From positions 22,710-86,709 of the forward strand of contig DASPMY010000026.1 in NCBI GenBank assembly GCA_035626815.1: a stretch of DNA of 64,000 bases, read 5' to 3'. Below, piece by piece: positions 1-8,769 of this stretch. Below the pieces are notes generated by a model, which was not told the origin of the DNA, did not search any database, and worked only from the letters and a program-made list of their open reading frames with translations. The position numbers and the translations under genes are program-made. This stretch comes from Croceibacterium_A sp035626815. GTDB lineage: Bacteria; Pseudomonadota; Alphaproteobacteria; Sphingomonadales; Sphingomonadaceae. Position 1 is the stretch's first letter; the number at the start of each line of letters is the position of its first letter.

Positions 1-387
1 TTTCCCCGCGTCTTCCGGCACGATCAGGGCGCGATAGGCCTCGTACTGGTCGGCGGTGAAGCCGTGCCCGAGATCCTCGGTCTCGCTGGTCATCAGCAGC
101 ACCGCGTCCTCGCCGACCCAGTCGAGCCCGCGCACCTTGACGTCGCCGACGGGCGCGCTGCGCTTCACGTTCAGGGCCGAATCGAAGAACACCAGCGCCC
201 GCTCGCCGCGGAAGGTCGCGACGGCCGCGATCTTCTCGCCGCTCGGCGAGAGGGCGGCCTGCTCGAACGCGGGCAGCTGGCCGTAGGCGGTGAGCGGCGG
301 CGGCCCGGCGGCGCTCGCCGGCAGGGGCGCGCCGAGCAGCGCGATGAGGCCAAGAAGCCCCGCCAGGTGCTTGAAAACGACAGCCAT
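1..387 (-). CDS. Secreted S9-type peptidase, N-terminal part (gene runs off left edge)
   Basis: Only the first 129 codons lie in the window. The ATG is the complement of 385-387. The protein opens with a Sec-type signal peptide of about 26 residues (hydrophobic LAGLLGLIALLGA, ending ASAA). It continues with beta-propeller-like patterns such as SPSGEKIAAVA and VRGLDWVGEDAVLLMTSE, which are typical of the N-terminal propeller of exported prolyl-oligopeptidase/dipeptidyl-peptidase (S9) proteins common in sphingomonads. The catalytic alpha/beta-hydrolase domain would lie outside the window, so the Ser-Asp-His triad cannot be checked. Another propeller protein remains possible. It is divergent from smpB. 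Confidence 0.6.
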   Translation of the reverse strand, partial: MAVVFKHLAGLLGLIALLGAPLPASAAGPPPLTAYGQLPAFEQAALSPSGEKIAAVATFRGERALVFFDSALNVKRSAPVGDVKVRGLDWVGEDAVLLMTSETEDLGHGFTADQYEAYRALIVPEDAGK

Positions 388-503
388 GCACCCCCCTCGA
401 TCCGTTCGGCATGTTCGCAGCGGCGCGCCGAATTCGCAAGCCCCGGCCGATTCGCCCCGCAGGGGGTTTCGCTCGGCTTGGCCGGGCCCTACATGCCGCC
501 GCC

Positions 504-986
504 ATGGTCCGCCCGAAGCCCTCGACGTTCGACAAGGTCAAGACCGTCGCCGAGAACCGGCGCGCGCGGTTCGAGTACTTCATCGAGGACAAGTTCGAGG
601 CCGGCATCGCGCTTAGCGGCACCGAGGTGAAGAGCCTGCGGACCGGCGAAGGCTCGATCGCCGAGGCCTATGCCGAAGTGCGCGACGGGCAGGCGTGGCT
701 GGTCAACGCCAACATCCCCGAGTTCAGCCACGGCAACCGCTTCAACCACGAGCCCAAGCGGCCGCGCAAGCTGCTGCTCCACCAGCGCGAGATCGAGCGG
801 ATGATCGGCGCGGTCGAGCGCAAGGGCATGACGATGGTGCCGCTGAGCATCTACTTCAACGCGCGCGGGCGGGCCAAGGTCGAGCTGGCGCTGGCCAAGG
901 GCAAGCAGACCCACGACAAGCGCCAGACCATCAAGGACCGCGACTGGAAGCGCGACCAGGCCCGGCTGCTGCGCGACCGCGGTTGA
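504..986 (+). CDS. smpB: SsrA-binding protein SmpB
   Basis: SmpB binds tmRNA and delivers it to stalled ribosomes for trans-translation. The 160-residue product has the usual family length. Family signatures are FEYFIEDKFEAGIALSGTEV near residue 20, ANIPEFSHGN near 70, and the basic C-terminal tail with KRQTIKDRDWKRDQARLLR that enters the decoding centre. The ATG at 504 was chosen because homologues begin a few residues before this conserved core; an in-frame ATG at 411 would add 31 residues with no family match. The next gene, for a DUF2062 protein, starts 65 bases after the stop. Confidence 0.95.
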   Translation: MVRPKPSTFDKVKTVAENRRARFEYFIEDKFEAGIALSGTEVKSLRTGEGSIAEAYAEVRDGQAWLVNANIPEFSHGNRFNHEPKRPRKLLLHQREIERMIGAVERKGMTMVPLSIYFNARGRAKVELALAKGKQTHDKRQTIKDRDWKRDQARLLRDRG

Positions 987-1051
987 GCCGGGCCGGACCG
1001 TCGCGTGCCACTTGCGCTCGGCGACCCTCCCGCGCAAGGCACGCGGGCACG

Positions 1052-1633
1052 ATGATCGACTTTCGCTCCCGGACCTGGCTCGCTGACTGGCTGCGGCGCA
1101 ACATGCCGACGCGCGAGCAGATGGAGCGCAACCGCTTCATCCGCCCGTTCGCCGGCCGCGTGCTGCGCTCGGAGCTGTGGCGCTTCACCCGCCGCTCGGT
1201 GCCGCGCGGCATCGCGTTGGGCATGCTGGTCGGGATCATCGTGCCGTTCGCGCAGATCCTGTTCGCCGCGCTGCTCAGCGTCTCGGTGCGGGCCAACGTG
1301 CCGCTGGCGGCGCTGACCACCTTCATCACCAACCCGTTCACCACGCCGCTCATCTGGGTCGCCGCCTACTGGGTCGGCGAATGGCTGCTGCGGGTCGACG
1401 CGGCGACGGTGGTCGCGCCGGTCAACACCGCGATCGAGCAGACCGACTTGCAGCAGTTCCTCCAGTGGCTGACCGGCGCGACGATGGTCACCGCGTTCGG
1501 CCTGGTGGTGATCGCGGTCGTCGCGGCCTCGGTCAGCTACGTGCTGGCGGTGTGGGTGTGGCGCTGGTGGACCGCGCGCAAGTGGTCGCGCCGGCGCCAG
1601 CGCCGCGGCGCGCGGCCGACCCCCGCCGAATGA
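1052..1633 (+). CDS. DUF2062 family inner-membrane protein
   Basis: The product is a 193-residue membrane protein. Residues 1-50 form a basic, probably cytoplasmic segment. Three hydrophobic segments follow at about 53-77, 86-113 and 142-172, then a very basic tail (WTARKWSRRRQRRGAR). The run AALTTFITNPFTTPLIWVAA with its paired Asn-Pro is the signature of DUF2062, whose biochemical role is not established. The stop codon overlaps the start of the hybrid kinase gene (ATGA at 1630-1633), so the two are very likely co-translated. This suggests, but does not show, a link with the kinase or the membrane. Confidence 0.85.
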   Translation: MIDFRSRTWLADWLRRNMPTREQMERNRFIRPFAGRVLRSELWRFTRRSVPRGIALGMLVGIIVPFAQILFAALLSVSVRANVPLAALTTFITNPFTTPLIWVAAYWVGEWLLRVDAATVVAPVNTAIEQTDLQQFLQWLTGATMVTAFGLVVIAVVAASVSYVLAVWVWRWWTARKWSRRRQRRGARPTPAE

Positions 1634-4080
1634 GGCCGGCGCTGCCCGAGCAGGCCTCGCGCCGGCTGGTCGACACGCTGGCGGTGGCCGCCGCGGTGCT
1701 GGCGAGCGTGGCGATGATCCAGCTGGTCACCGGCAACACGGTGGTCACGCTGGCTTATGCCGGCGGGCTGGTCGTGCTCGGCCTCGTCGCCTTCGCCGCC
1801 GCCCGCCGCCGCGCCGCGCCCGCCGCCGCGGCCGACGGAGCGGTGCCCGACTGGTCGGTGACCGTGGCGGCGATCGAGCAGCCGGGGGTGGCCATCGCCG
1901 TGACCGACCGGGCCAACCGGCTGGTCTGCGCCAACGCCGCGTTCGAGCTGTGGTTCGGCTCGGCTCATGCGCCGCCGCGGCTGCCGGTCGACGGCGCCTC
2001 GGCCGACCATCTCGCGCGCGCCGCCCGGGCCGCCTGGCGCGAGGGCGACAGCGGCGAGGTCGCCATCGCCGACGAGAGCCACGCGTGGTCGGCCTCGGCC
2101 CAGCGCGCCGGGCGCGGCGACGACTACCTGATCTGGCGCTTCGTCCCGGTCGTGCGCAGCGAGCCGCTCGCCGGCATCGGCAAGTACATCACCGGGCCGT
2201 TCGGGCGCATCCTCGGCGCCGCCGGCATCGAGGTCGCGCTGGTCGGCTCCGACGGCGCGATCCGCGCGGCCAGCCCGGGGTTCGCCCGGCGCGCCGCCGG
2301 CGACGAGAGCGCCAGCATGGCCGGGCAGGATTTCACGGCGCTGCTCCGCTCCGACGAGCGCGACCGCATCTACTTCGCCCGCGAGGGTCGCAAGGGCACC
2401 CCGCAGACGCTGGTCAACGTGCCGCTGGTCGATCCCGAGGCGGACGGCGGCCCGCAACGGTCCCGCCCGGGCGAGGCGCCGTCGCTGATGATGCTGCTCG
2501 ACAGCGGGGTCGGCCTCGGCGGCTGGCACAACGAGGCGCGCGGGCAGACCCCGCAGCTCGAATCGCTGCTCGAGCAGCTCCCGCTCGGGCTGGCGATGAC
2601 CGACCGCGACGGGCACTTCCTGTTCGCCAACCCGGCGTTCCGCCGCGCCGCCGGGGTCGAGGGCAAGAAGATGCCGCCGTACCCGTCGGACCTGGTCGTG
2701 CGGCAGGACAAGACCGCGATGTCCGACGCGGTGCGCCGCTTCGGCCAGGGCCCGGCGTCGAGCGGCGACATCGCCGTGCGGCTGCGCGCCGAGCCCGACG
2801 AGCCGGTCTCGCTCGGCCTCGCCGGGGTGCGCGGGCTCGGCGACGCGGCGGTGCTGCTGAGCCTCGCCGACACCACCGAGGAGACGCGGCTCAAGCGCCA
2901 GGTGGCGCAGGCGACCAAGATGCAGGCGGTCGGCCAGCTCGCCGGCGGGGTGGCGCACGACTTCAACAACGTGCTGACCGCGATCATCGGCTACTGCGAC
3001 CTGATGCTGCTGCGCCATACCCCGGGCGACAGCGACTACGACGACATCCAGCAGATCAAGGCCAACTCCAACCGCGCCGCCTCGCTCACCCGCCAGCTGC
3101 TCGCCTTCTCGCGCCAACAGACGCTTCAGCCGGAGGTCATCCAGCTGCCCGACGTGATCGCCGAGGTCAGCCAGCTGCTCAAGCGGCTGCTCGGCGTGCG
3201 GATCACGCTGCGCACCCATCACGACCGCGACCTCGGCCCGGTCCGCGCCGACCCGCGCCAGCTCGAGCAGGTCGTCATCAACCTCGCGGTCAACGCGCGC
3301 GACGCGATCCAGGCGCGCGGCGGCGAGCAGGCGACCGGCACGCTCAGCTTCACCACCCGCCGCGTCGCCGCGCGCGACGTGCGCCGCATGGGCAGCGAGA
3401 TCATCCCCAGCGGCGACTACACCGTGCTGATCGCCGAGGATACCGGTGGCGGCATCCCGCCGGCCAACCTCGGCAAGATCTTCGAGCCGTTCTTCACCAC
3501 CAAGGAGCAGGGCAAGGGCACGGGGCTCGGCCTGTCGACCGTCTACGGCATCGTCAAGCAGTCGGGCGGGTTCATCTTCGCCGACAACGTCGCCAACCCC
3601 GACAAGACCGTGCGCGGCGCGCGCTTCACGATCTACCTGCCGGTGTACCAGGCGAGCGAGGAGGAGCTGCGCCGCGCCGAGACCGAGGAGGAGCAGCGCG
3701 AATGGTCGGGCGGCGGGCGCATCCTGCTGGTCGAGGACGAGGACATGGTCCGCGCGGTCGCCGAGCGCGCGCTGACCCGCCAGGGCTACACCGTGGTCGC
3801 GGCCGCCGACGGCGACGAGGGGGTCGAGGCGGTGCGCGCCAACCCCGATTTCGACCTCGTCGTCAGCGACGTCGTCATGCCGAGCATGGACGGCCCGGCG
3901 ATGGCGCGCGAGATCCGCCAGCTGGTGCCGAAGATGCCGGTGCTGTTCATGTCCGGCTACGCCGAGGAGCAGTTGCGCCGCGAGATCGACATCGAAGGCA
4001 TGCACTTCATCGCCAAGCCGTTCAGCGTCGCCCAGATCGCCGCCAAGGTCGGTGAGGTGCTGCGCACGGCGCGGCGATAG
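1630..4080 (+). CDS. cckA: Hybrid sensor histidine kinase CckA (cell-cycle phosphorelay)
   Basis: In alphaproteobacteria CckA phosphorylates ChpT, which feeds the regulators CtrA and CpdR. The 816-residue protein has two membrane segments in about residues 14-58, PAS-like regions (about 75-200 and 310-420), and a HisKA domain with His443 in GGVAHDFNNVLTAIIGY. The HATPase region shows NLAVNARDAI, EDTGGGI and GKGTGLGLSTVYGIV. A C-terminal receiver spans about 697-815 with acidic EDED, Asp747 in VSDVVMPSMDG and Lys in IAKPF. The phrases CDLMLLRHTPGD and RQLLAFSRQQTLQPEV match CckA closely. The ATG at 1630 gives a 4-base overlap with the preceding gene. CpdR is encoded at 26 kb. Confidence 0.93.
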   Translation: MRPALPEQASRRLVDTLAVAAAVLASVAMIQLVTGNTVVTLAYAGGLVVLGLVAFAAARRRAAPAAAADGAVPDWSVTVAAIEQPGVAIAVTDRANRLVCANAAFELWFGSAHAPPRLPVDGASADHLARAARAAWREGDSGEVAIADESHAWSASAQRAGRGDDYLIWRFVPVVRSEPLAGIGKYITGPFGRILGAAGIEVALVGSDGAIRAASPGFARRAAGDESASMAGQDFTALLRSDERDRIYFAREGRKGTPQTLVNVPLVDPEADGGPQRSRPGEAPSLMMLLDSGVGLGGWHNEARGQTPQLESLLEQLPLGLAMTDRDGHFLFANPAFRRAAGVEGKKMPPYPSDLVVRQDKTAMSDAVRRFGQGPASSGDIAVRLRAEPDEPVSLGLAGVRGLGDAAVLLSLADTTEETRLKRQVAQATKMQAVGQLAGGVAHDFNNVLTAIIGYCDLMLLRHTPGDSDYDDIQQIKANSNRAASLTRQLLAFSRQQTLQPEVIQLPDVIAEVSQLLKRLLGVRITLRTHHDRDLGPVRADPRQLEQVVINLAVNARDAIQARGGEQATGTLSFTTRRVAARDVRRMGSEIIPSGDYTVLIAEDTGGGIPPANLGKIFEPFFTTKEQGKGTGLGLSTVYGIVKQSGGFIFADNVANPDKTVRGARFTIYLPVYQASEEELRRAETEEEQREWSGGGRILLVEDEDMVRAVAERALTRQGYTVVAAADGDEGVEAVRANPDFDLVVSDVVMPSMDGPAMAREIRQLVPKMPVLFMSGYAEEQLRREIDIEGMHFIAKPFSVAQIAAKVGEVLRTARR

Positions 4081-4133
4081 TTGCCCTAGGGGCCGGTGTG
4101 CCACTAGCGTGGCGGTAAAGGCGAGGAGGCTCC

Positions 4134-4778
4134 ATGCGAATGGATCGGATTGCGGCGGCCGGAGCGGCGCTCATTGCACTGGCGGCGCCGACCGCAGGTT
4201 GCGCGGAAGGTCCTGAGGCGACGCCGCAGGCCTTCCCGATCGTCGAGCGCACGAAGACGGTCGATACGACCTATGCGAACTACAACTGGAATAGAATCAT
4301 TCCACCCGACGGGCCTGTCGTGGAGGAATGGTCTGCCGAGTTCCATTCCGGCTCGCTACACCGTGTGGAGACGCCGCGCGACCGGCTCATCGCGGACTGT
4401 GAAAACATGACCGGAGTCGCGCTGTCGCTCGAGACTGGCGAGAAGGTGAGTGGGCCCCAGGTCGCTGGGGCGGCTTGCGGCATCAACACGAACACGCCGA
4501 TTCTCTCGGCCCGCGTTATCGGCCGGGTCGATCGAGCGGGCAGCGTCAGCGACCGTATCGAAGTGGTCGACCGCGACAACGTGCGTATCTACGACGTGAC
4601 CGAAGATGGCGTCATCGTGCGGGCGACCTACGCGAGCAGCGAGGCTCCCGAGCGGCTGATCCTCGAAACGTGGTCGGTCGCGCTGGAGCGCGAGTTGCCA
4701 GCCGCCGACATGTTCAGCAGCGAGAGTCTGCGGAGAAGCTTCGTGCCCGATCGGTTCAAGCGGGAGCCGACTGAGTAG
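4134..4778 (+). CDS. Exported protein of unknown function, possible lipoprotein
   Basis: I do not recognise this 214-residue protein. It has a short signal peptide with a lipobox-like end (PTAGC, Cys23), so it may be lipid-anchored; the -3 residue is Thr rather than Leu, so ordinary Sec cleavage is also possible. The mature part is hydrophilic with four further Cys in two stretches (DCENMTG and AACGINT region) and a Tyr/Trp-rich N-terminus (TYANYNWNRIIPP). The start is supported by GAGGAGG a few bases before ATG 4134. Codon use is visibly less GC-biased than in neighbouring genes, which may indicate more recent acquisition. It stands alone between cckA and the DUF4139 genes. Confidence 0.65.
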   Translation: MRMDRIAAAGAALIALAAPTAGCAEGPEATPQAFPIVERTKTVDTTYANYNWNRIIPPDGPVVEEWSAEFHSGSLHRVETPRDRLIADCENMTGVALSLETGEKVSGPQVAGAACGINTNTPILSARVIGRVDRAGSVSDRIEVVDRDNVRIYDVTEDGVIVRATYASSEAPERLILETWSVALERELPAADMFSSESLRRSFVPDRFKREPTE

Positions 4779-4849
4779 GAATCACGCTTCATCGCTCGTT
4801 CAGAACGACTCGGCTCTTCTTGATACATTGTAACATGGGAGACTTCCGC

Positions 4850-6352
4850 ATGCACGTCCGTGCCCTCCTCGCCGTTTCGGCCGCGGCCCTGGCCGTCCAG
4901 CCGGTGCTGGCCCAGGACCCCGCCCATCCCGACGCGACCGCGCAGGGCGATGTGTCGGTGACCATCTACAACAACGGCCAGGCGCTGGTGCAGGACGTGC
5001 GCCAGTTGCCGATCGCCGCCGGGCGCAGCACGGTGTCGTTCCCCGACGTCTCGGCGATGATCCGCCCCGAGACGCTGAGCTTCGCCGCCGCCGACACCGG
5101 CATCGTCGAACAGAACTTCGATTTCGACCTGCTGACCCCGCAGAAGCTGATGGAGAAGGCCATCGGCCAAACGGTCACGTTGGTCCGCACCAATCCCGCC
5201 ACCGGCAGCGAGACGCGCGAGCGGGCGACCGTTCTGTCGACCGCCGGCGGGGTGGTGGTGCAGATCGGCGACCGCATCGAGGTGCTGCGCGACGACGGGC
5301 TGCCGGTGCGGGTGATTTTCGACCGCGTGCCGCCGAACCTGCGCGCCCGGCCGACGCTGTCGGTGACGCTCGAGAGCACCCGCGGCGGCGCGCGGCCGGC
5401 ATCGTTGCGCTACCTGACGCCGGGCCTCGGCTGGGGCGCCGACTACGTCGCGCTGTACGACGAGGCCAGGGGCGCGATCGACATGCAGGGCTGGGTGACG
5501 CTGACCAACAGCACCGGCACCACCTACCACGCGGCGCAGACCTTGCTGGTGGCCGGCAACCCGTCGGGTGGCGGCCCGCGCGCCCGCGGCTTTGCGCCGC
5601 CCCCGCCGCCGGGGTCGCGGATGACGCCGGGGACCGAGACCGCCGACCGCGAGCGGCTCGGCGACTTCTATCTCTACCCGATCGCCGAGCGCACCACGAT
5701 CGCCAACAACCAGACCAAGCAGGTCAGCTTCCTCGACGCGCAGGGCGTGGCGGCGCGCAAGATCTACGGCCGCGACGTCGGCTGGCTGAGCTCGGATTCG
5801 CAGCCGGTCAACGTCAAGAGCCAGATCGCCTTCTCGTCGAGCCGCGATGGCGGGCTCGGCGATGCGCTGCCGGCCGGCACCGTGCGCTTCTACCAGCGCG
5901 ACCGCGCGGGCAACCCGCAGTTCATCGGCGAGAACATGATCGGCCACACGCCGATGGGCAGCGAGCTGACGCTCGCCACCGGCGACGCGTTCGACGTGTT
6001 CGTCCAGGCCGAGGTCGAGAAGCGCGAGCGCATCACCGGCGACGAGTACGAGCGCAGCGCGCGCTACCGCGTGACCATCGACGGCGAGGAAGTGCGCACG
6101 ATCGAGATCGACCGCACGGTCGATTACTGGCGCACGACGATGCGCTACACGCTGACCAACGCCAAGCCGACGCCGGTCGAGGTCGAGCTGGTCCAGGCCG
6201 GGCTCGACTACGGCTGGTGGGCGCACGATTTCCGCGTCGTCAGCGAGGACGTGCCGGGCACCCAGCTCAACGCCGACCGGCGCAAGTACGTCGTCACGGT
6301 CCCCGCCAACGGCAAGCGCGAGGTCCGCGTCACGTACGAGACGCGGTACTGA
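4850..6352 (+). CDS. DUF4139 domain secreted protein (first of two paralogues)
   Basis: The 500-residue product starts with a clear Sec signal peptide (MHVRALLAVSAAALAVQPVL, cleavage near AQ). The mature region has the beta-rich DUF4139 layout, including TIYNNGQALVQDVRQLPI, RYLTPGLGWGADYVALYDE, LGDFYLYPIAERTTIANN and a C-terminal MRYTLTNAKPTPVEVELVQ. A Pro-rich loop (FAPPPPPGSR) lies near residue 245. DUF4139 proteins have no settled function. ATG 4850 was preferred over in-frame starts at 4820 and 4835 because GGGAGA sits about 7 bases upstream and the signal peptide begins there. The paralogue follows 116 bases later. Confidence 0.85.
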   Translation: MHVRALLAVSAAALAVQPVLAQDPAHPDATAQGDVSVTIYNNGQALVQDVRQLPIAAGRSTVSFPDVSAMIRPETLSFAAADTGIVEQNFDFDLLTPQKLMEKAIGQTVTLVRTNPATGSETRERATVLSTAGGVVVQIGDRIEVLRDDGLPVRVIFDRVPPNLRARPTLSVTLESTRGGARPASLRYLTPGLGWGADYVALYDEARGAIDMQGWVTLTNSTGTTYHAAQTLLVAGNPSGGGPRARGFAPPPPPGSRMTPGTETADRERLGDFYLYPIAERTTIANNQTKQVSFLDAQGVAARKIYGRDVGWLSSDSQPVNVKSQIAFSSSRDGGLGDALPAGTVRFYQRDRAGNPQFIGENMIGHTPMGSELTLATGDAFDVFVQAEVEKRERITGDEYERSARYRVTIDGEEVRTIEIDRTVDYWRTTMRYTLTNAKPTPVEVELVQAGLDYGWWAHDFRVVSEDVPGTQLNADRRKYVVTVPANGKREVRVTYETRY

Positions 6353-6370
6353 GGATGACGCGCGCGCGCC

Positions 6371-6468
6371 CTGAATCTCCCCTCCCGCTTGCGGGAGGGG
6401 CCGGGGGTGGGCCTGTCAGCCGACCTCGCACTGGCCCACCCCTAACCCCTCCCGCAAGCGGGAGGGGG
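6371..6468. repeat. REP-like doublet of GC-rich hairpins
   Basis: Two perfect hairpins with the same stem are present: CCCCTCCCGC/GCGGGAGGGG at 6379-6400 (loop TT) and 6446-6467 (loop AA). They are joined by a spacer with its own inverted segment (GGGTGGGCC ... GGCCCACCC). The same doublet recurs inside the ABC-F gene at 59722-59807. It separates the two DUF4139 genes and ends one base before the ATG used here for the second gene. Confidence 0.85.
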
Positions 6469-8070
6469 ATGCGGGCCTTGCTCGCCCTGCTCTTGGCACT
6501 TGCGCCCGCCCCGCTCGTGGCGCGCGAGGCGGTCGAGGCTGCGGCGCCGTCAGCGCTGGCGGTGACGCTCTATCGCGACCCCAATCGCGGGCGCGACGAG
6601 GAGCTGGACCGCGACTGGCCGCAAGGCTTCGCGATGATCACCGAGACGCGCCAGGTCACGCTGCCGCCGGGCGAATCGACGGTCCGCTTCACCGGCGTCG
6701 CCGAAGGCATGGTCGCGGTCAGCGCGATCGTCACCGGTCTGCCGGGCGGGACGATCGAGAAGAACCGCAACGCCGACCTGCTCAGCCCGGCCGCGCTGGT
6801 CGACGGCACGCTCGGCAACCGGGTGACGATCACCCGCACCAGCCGGGCGACCGGCGAGGCGGTGTCGACGCCGGCGATCGTGCGCACCCGCGCCGACGGC
6901 GGGCTGGTGCTCGAGACGGCTGAAGGGTTCGAGGCGGTGCGCTGCTCGGGCCTGCCCGAGAAGCTGACCTTCGAGCGCGTCCCGGCGGGGCTGTCGGCCC
7001 AGCCGGTGTTCAGCATCGACACGCGCGACCCGGCGGGCGGCACCTACACCGTGCAGCTGACCTACCTCGCGTGGGGCTTCGACTGGCAGGCGCACTACGT
7101 CGCCACGCTCGACGAACGCGGCCGCGACGACGACTTGCGGCTGCGGCTGATGAGCTGGCTGACGCTGCTCAATGACAACGGCCAGAGCTTCGCCGACGCC
7201 GAGCTGCTGGTGGTCGCCGGCACGCTCAACATCGACAGCGACTTCGAGGACTTGGCCGACGCGCCCGAGGGCCGCCCGCTGCGGCTGACCTGCTACCCGC
7301 TCGGCAGCACCGCGGCCGGCTCACCCGTCCCGCCGCCTCCGCCGCCGGCCCCGCCGCCGCTCCAGCGGGTCGAGGAATACGCCGATCTGGAAAGCGCCGA
7401 CGCCATGATCACGGTCACTGGATCGATGCGCGCGGCGAGCGCTCCGGCGGTGATGATCGCGACCGAGGAGCAGCTCGGCGACCTCAAGCTCTACCGCGTG
7501 CCCGAGCCGGTGACCGTCTCAGCCAAGGGCCTCAAGCAGGTCGCCTTCCTCGACAAGGACGCGGTCGAGGGTCGGCTGCTGTACAGGGCCAGCTGCTCGC
7601 CATGGGACAACCAGGACGAGGCGCTCCCCGCGGGGATGCTGCTGGTCACCGTCAACGACCGCCAGCACGGCCTCGGCGCGGCGCTGCCGAGCGGCGGGAT
7701 CACCGTGTTCGAGCCGAGCGCGTTCGGCGAGCAGCTCGTCGCCGAGGAACGCATCCGCGACTACGCCGAGGGGCAAGACATCGAGCTCGCCCTCGGGACC
7801 AGCCGCCAGGTCTTCGCGCTGTGCCAGCGGCCGGGCGACGTCGACCCGCACGACGAGCCGGCGCGGTGGACGCCAATGCGCGTGACGCTGACCAACGCCA
7901 ACCCGCGCCCGGTCAGGCTTCGCCTATCGTTCGGCTGGTCGGGCGACTGGCGGCTGCGGGGCCTGCGCGGGACCTCGGTCAAGGACGGCGAGGTGATCGC
8001 CGAGGTCACCGTCCCCGGCAACGGCCGCCGCGAGATCACCTGGCAGGTGCGGCCGGCCGGAGCGACCTAG
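6469..8070 (+). CDS. DUF4139-like secreted protein (second paralogue)
   Basis: The 533-residue product resembles the preceding gene. It has a signal peptide (MRALLALLLALAPAPLVA), the core phrases LTYLAWGFDWQAHYVATLDE, LGDLKLYRVPEPVTVSAKGL and RVTLTNANPRPVRLRLSF, and a Pro-rich linker (PVPPPPPPAPPP) near residue 285. Shortly after the linker comes AMITVTGSMRAASAP, which looks like the plug-entry motif of TonB-dependent receptors; its meaning is unknown. ATG 6469 directly abuts a REP hairpin whose GGAGG could act as a close ribosome binding site. An in-frame ATG at 6355, just after the previous stop, would add a 38-residue REP-encoded leader and may be the ancestral start. The stop shares CTAG with the convergent PKHD gene. 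Confidence 0.75.
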   Translation: MRALLALLLALAPAPLVAREAVEAAAPSALAVTLYRDPNRGRDEELDRDWPQGFAMITETRQVTLPPGESTVRFTGVAEGMVAVSAIVTGLPGGTIEKNRNADLLSPAALVDGTLGNRVTITRTSRATGEAVSTPAIVRTRADGGLVLETAEGFEAVRCSGLPEKLTFERVPAGLSAQPVFSIDTRDPAGGTYTVQLTYLAWGFDWQAHYVATLDERGRDDDLRLRLMSWLTLLNDNGQSFADAELLVVAGTLNIDSDFEDLADAPEGRPLRLTCYPLGSTAAGSPVPPPPPPAPPPLQRVEEYADLESADAMITVTGSMRAASAPAVMIATEEQLGDLKLYRVPEPVTVSAKGLKQVAFLDKDAVEGRLLYRASCSPWDNQDEALPAGMLLVTVNDRQHGLGAALPSGGITVFEPSAFGEQLVAEERIRDYAEGQDIELALGTSRQVFALCQRPGDVDPHDEPARWTPMRVTLTNANPRPVRLRLSFGWSGDWRLRGLRGTSVKDGEVIAEVTVPGNGRREITWQVRPAGAT

Positions 8071-8759
8071 CCGCCGCTCGCCCACTCGCGCAGCAGGTTG
8101 TGATAGCAGCCGGTGAGCGAGACCACTTCGGCCCGCTCGTCGCCCAACGCCTCGGCCAGCGAGCGGATGGCGGCGTCCATGTCGAGCAGGATCGCCCGCC
8201 GGCTGTCCTCGCGCACGCGCGATTCGATCCAGAAGAACGAGGCAACGCGGCGGCCGCGCGTGACCGGCTCGACCCGGTGCAGCGAGCTGCTCGGATAGAG
8301 GATCATGTCGCCGGCGGCGAGCTTGACCTCGTGCGCGCCGTAGCTGTCCTCGATGACCAGCTCGCCGCCGTCGTAGTCCTCCGGGGCGGACAGGAACAGC
8401 GTGGCGGAAAGGTCGGTGCGGATCGCGCCGGCGCCGTCGGGCAGGAAACGGATCGCGTTGTCGACGTGATTGCCGAACGCGTGGCCGTGCTCGCCGTCGT
8501 AACGGTTGAACAGCGGCGGGACCATCGCGCGGGGCAGGGCGGCCGACAGGAACAGCCCGTTGGCCGACAGCGCCCGGGTGACGATCCGCCCCGCCTCGAG
8601 CCCCCGCTCGCAATCGGCGGCGATCTGCAGGTTGTCCTTCGCCAGCGCCGATTGCCGGCCGGCGGTGGCCTTGCCGTCGACCCACCGTCCGCCGTCGACC
8701 AGGCGGCGCACTTCGGCGACCTGGTCGGACGTCAGCAGCGAGGGGATCGCGAGCAGCAC
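8067..8759 (-). CDS. PKHD-type Fe(II)/2-oxoglutarate dioxygenase (PiuC/YbiX family)
   Basis: The 230-residue protein has the double-stranded beta-helix metal triad His98-x-Asp100 (NHVDNAIR) and His161 (SSSLHRVEPV), with Arg171 ten residues later as the likely 2-oxoglutarate ligand. The length and phrases FNRYDGEHGHAFGNHVD and YDGGELVIEDSYG match the PKHD hydroxylase family. In other bacteria these genes sit beside siderophore receptors and are iron-regulated; the substrate is not established. Its start is 10 bases after the stop of the TonB receptor gene, so the two form an operon read from the Fur-like boxes near 11.02 kb. Confidence 0.9.
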   Translation of the reverse strand: MLLAIPSLLTSDQVAEVRRLVDGGRWVDGKATAGRQSALAKDNLQIAADCERGLEAGRIVTRALSANGLFLSAALPRAMVPPLFNRYDGEHGHAFGNHVDNAIRFLPDGAGAIRTDLSATLFLSAPEDYDGGELVIEDSYGAHEVKLAAGDMILYPSSSLHRVEPVTRGRRVASFFWIESRVREDSRRAILLDMDAAIRSLAEALGDERAEVVSLTGCYHNLLREWASGG

Positions 8760-8769
8760 GCCGGCCGGT

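Noticed and set aside
1537..4104. 855-codon open frame on the minus strand across cckA
   Set aside because: It mirrors the cckA frame exactly. Very high G+C at third codon positions leaves antisense frames open, and the translated sequence shows no domain.
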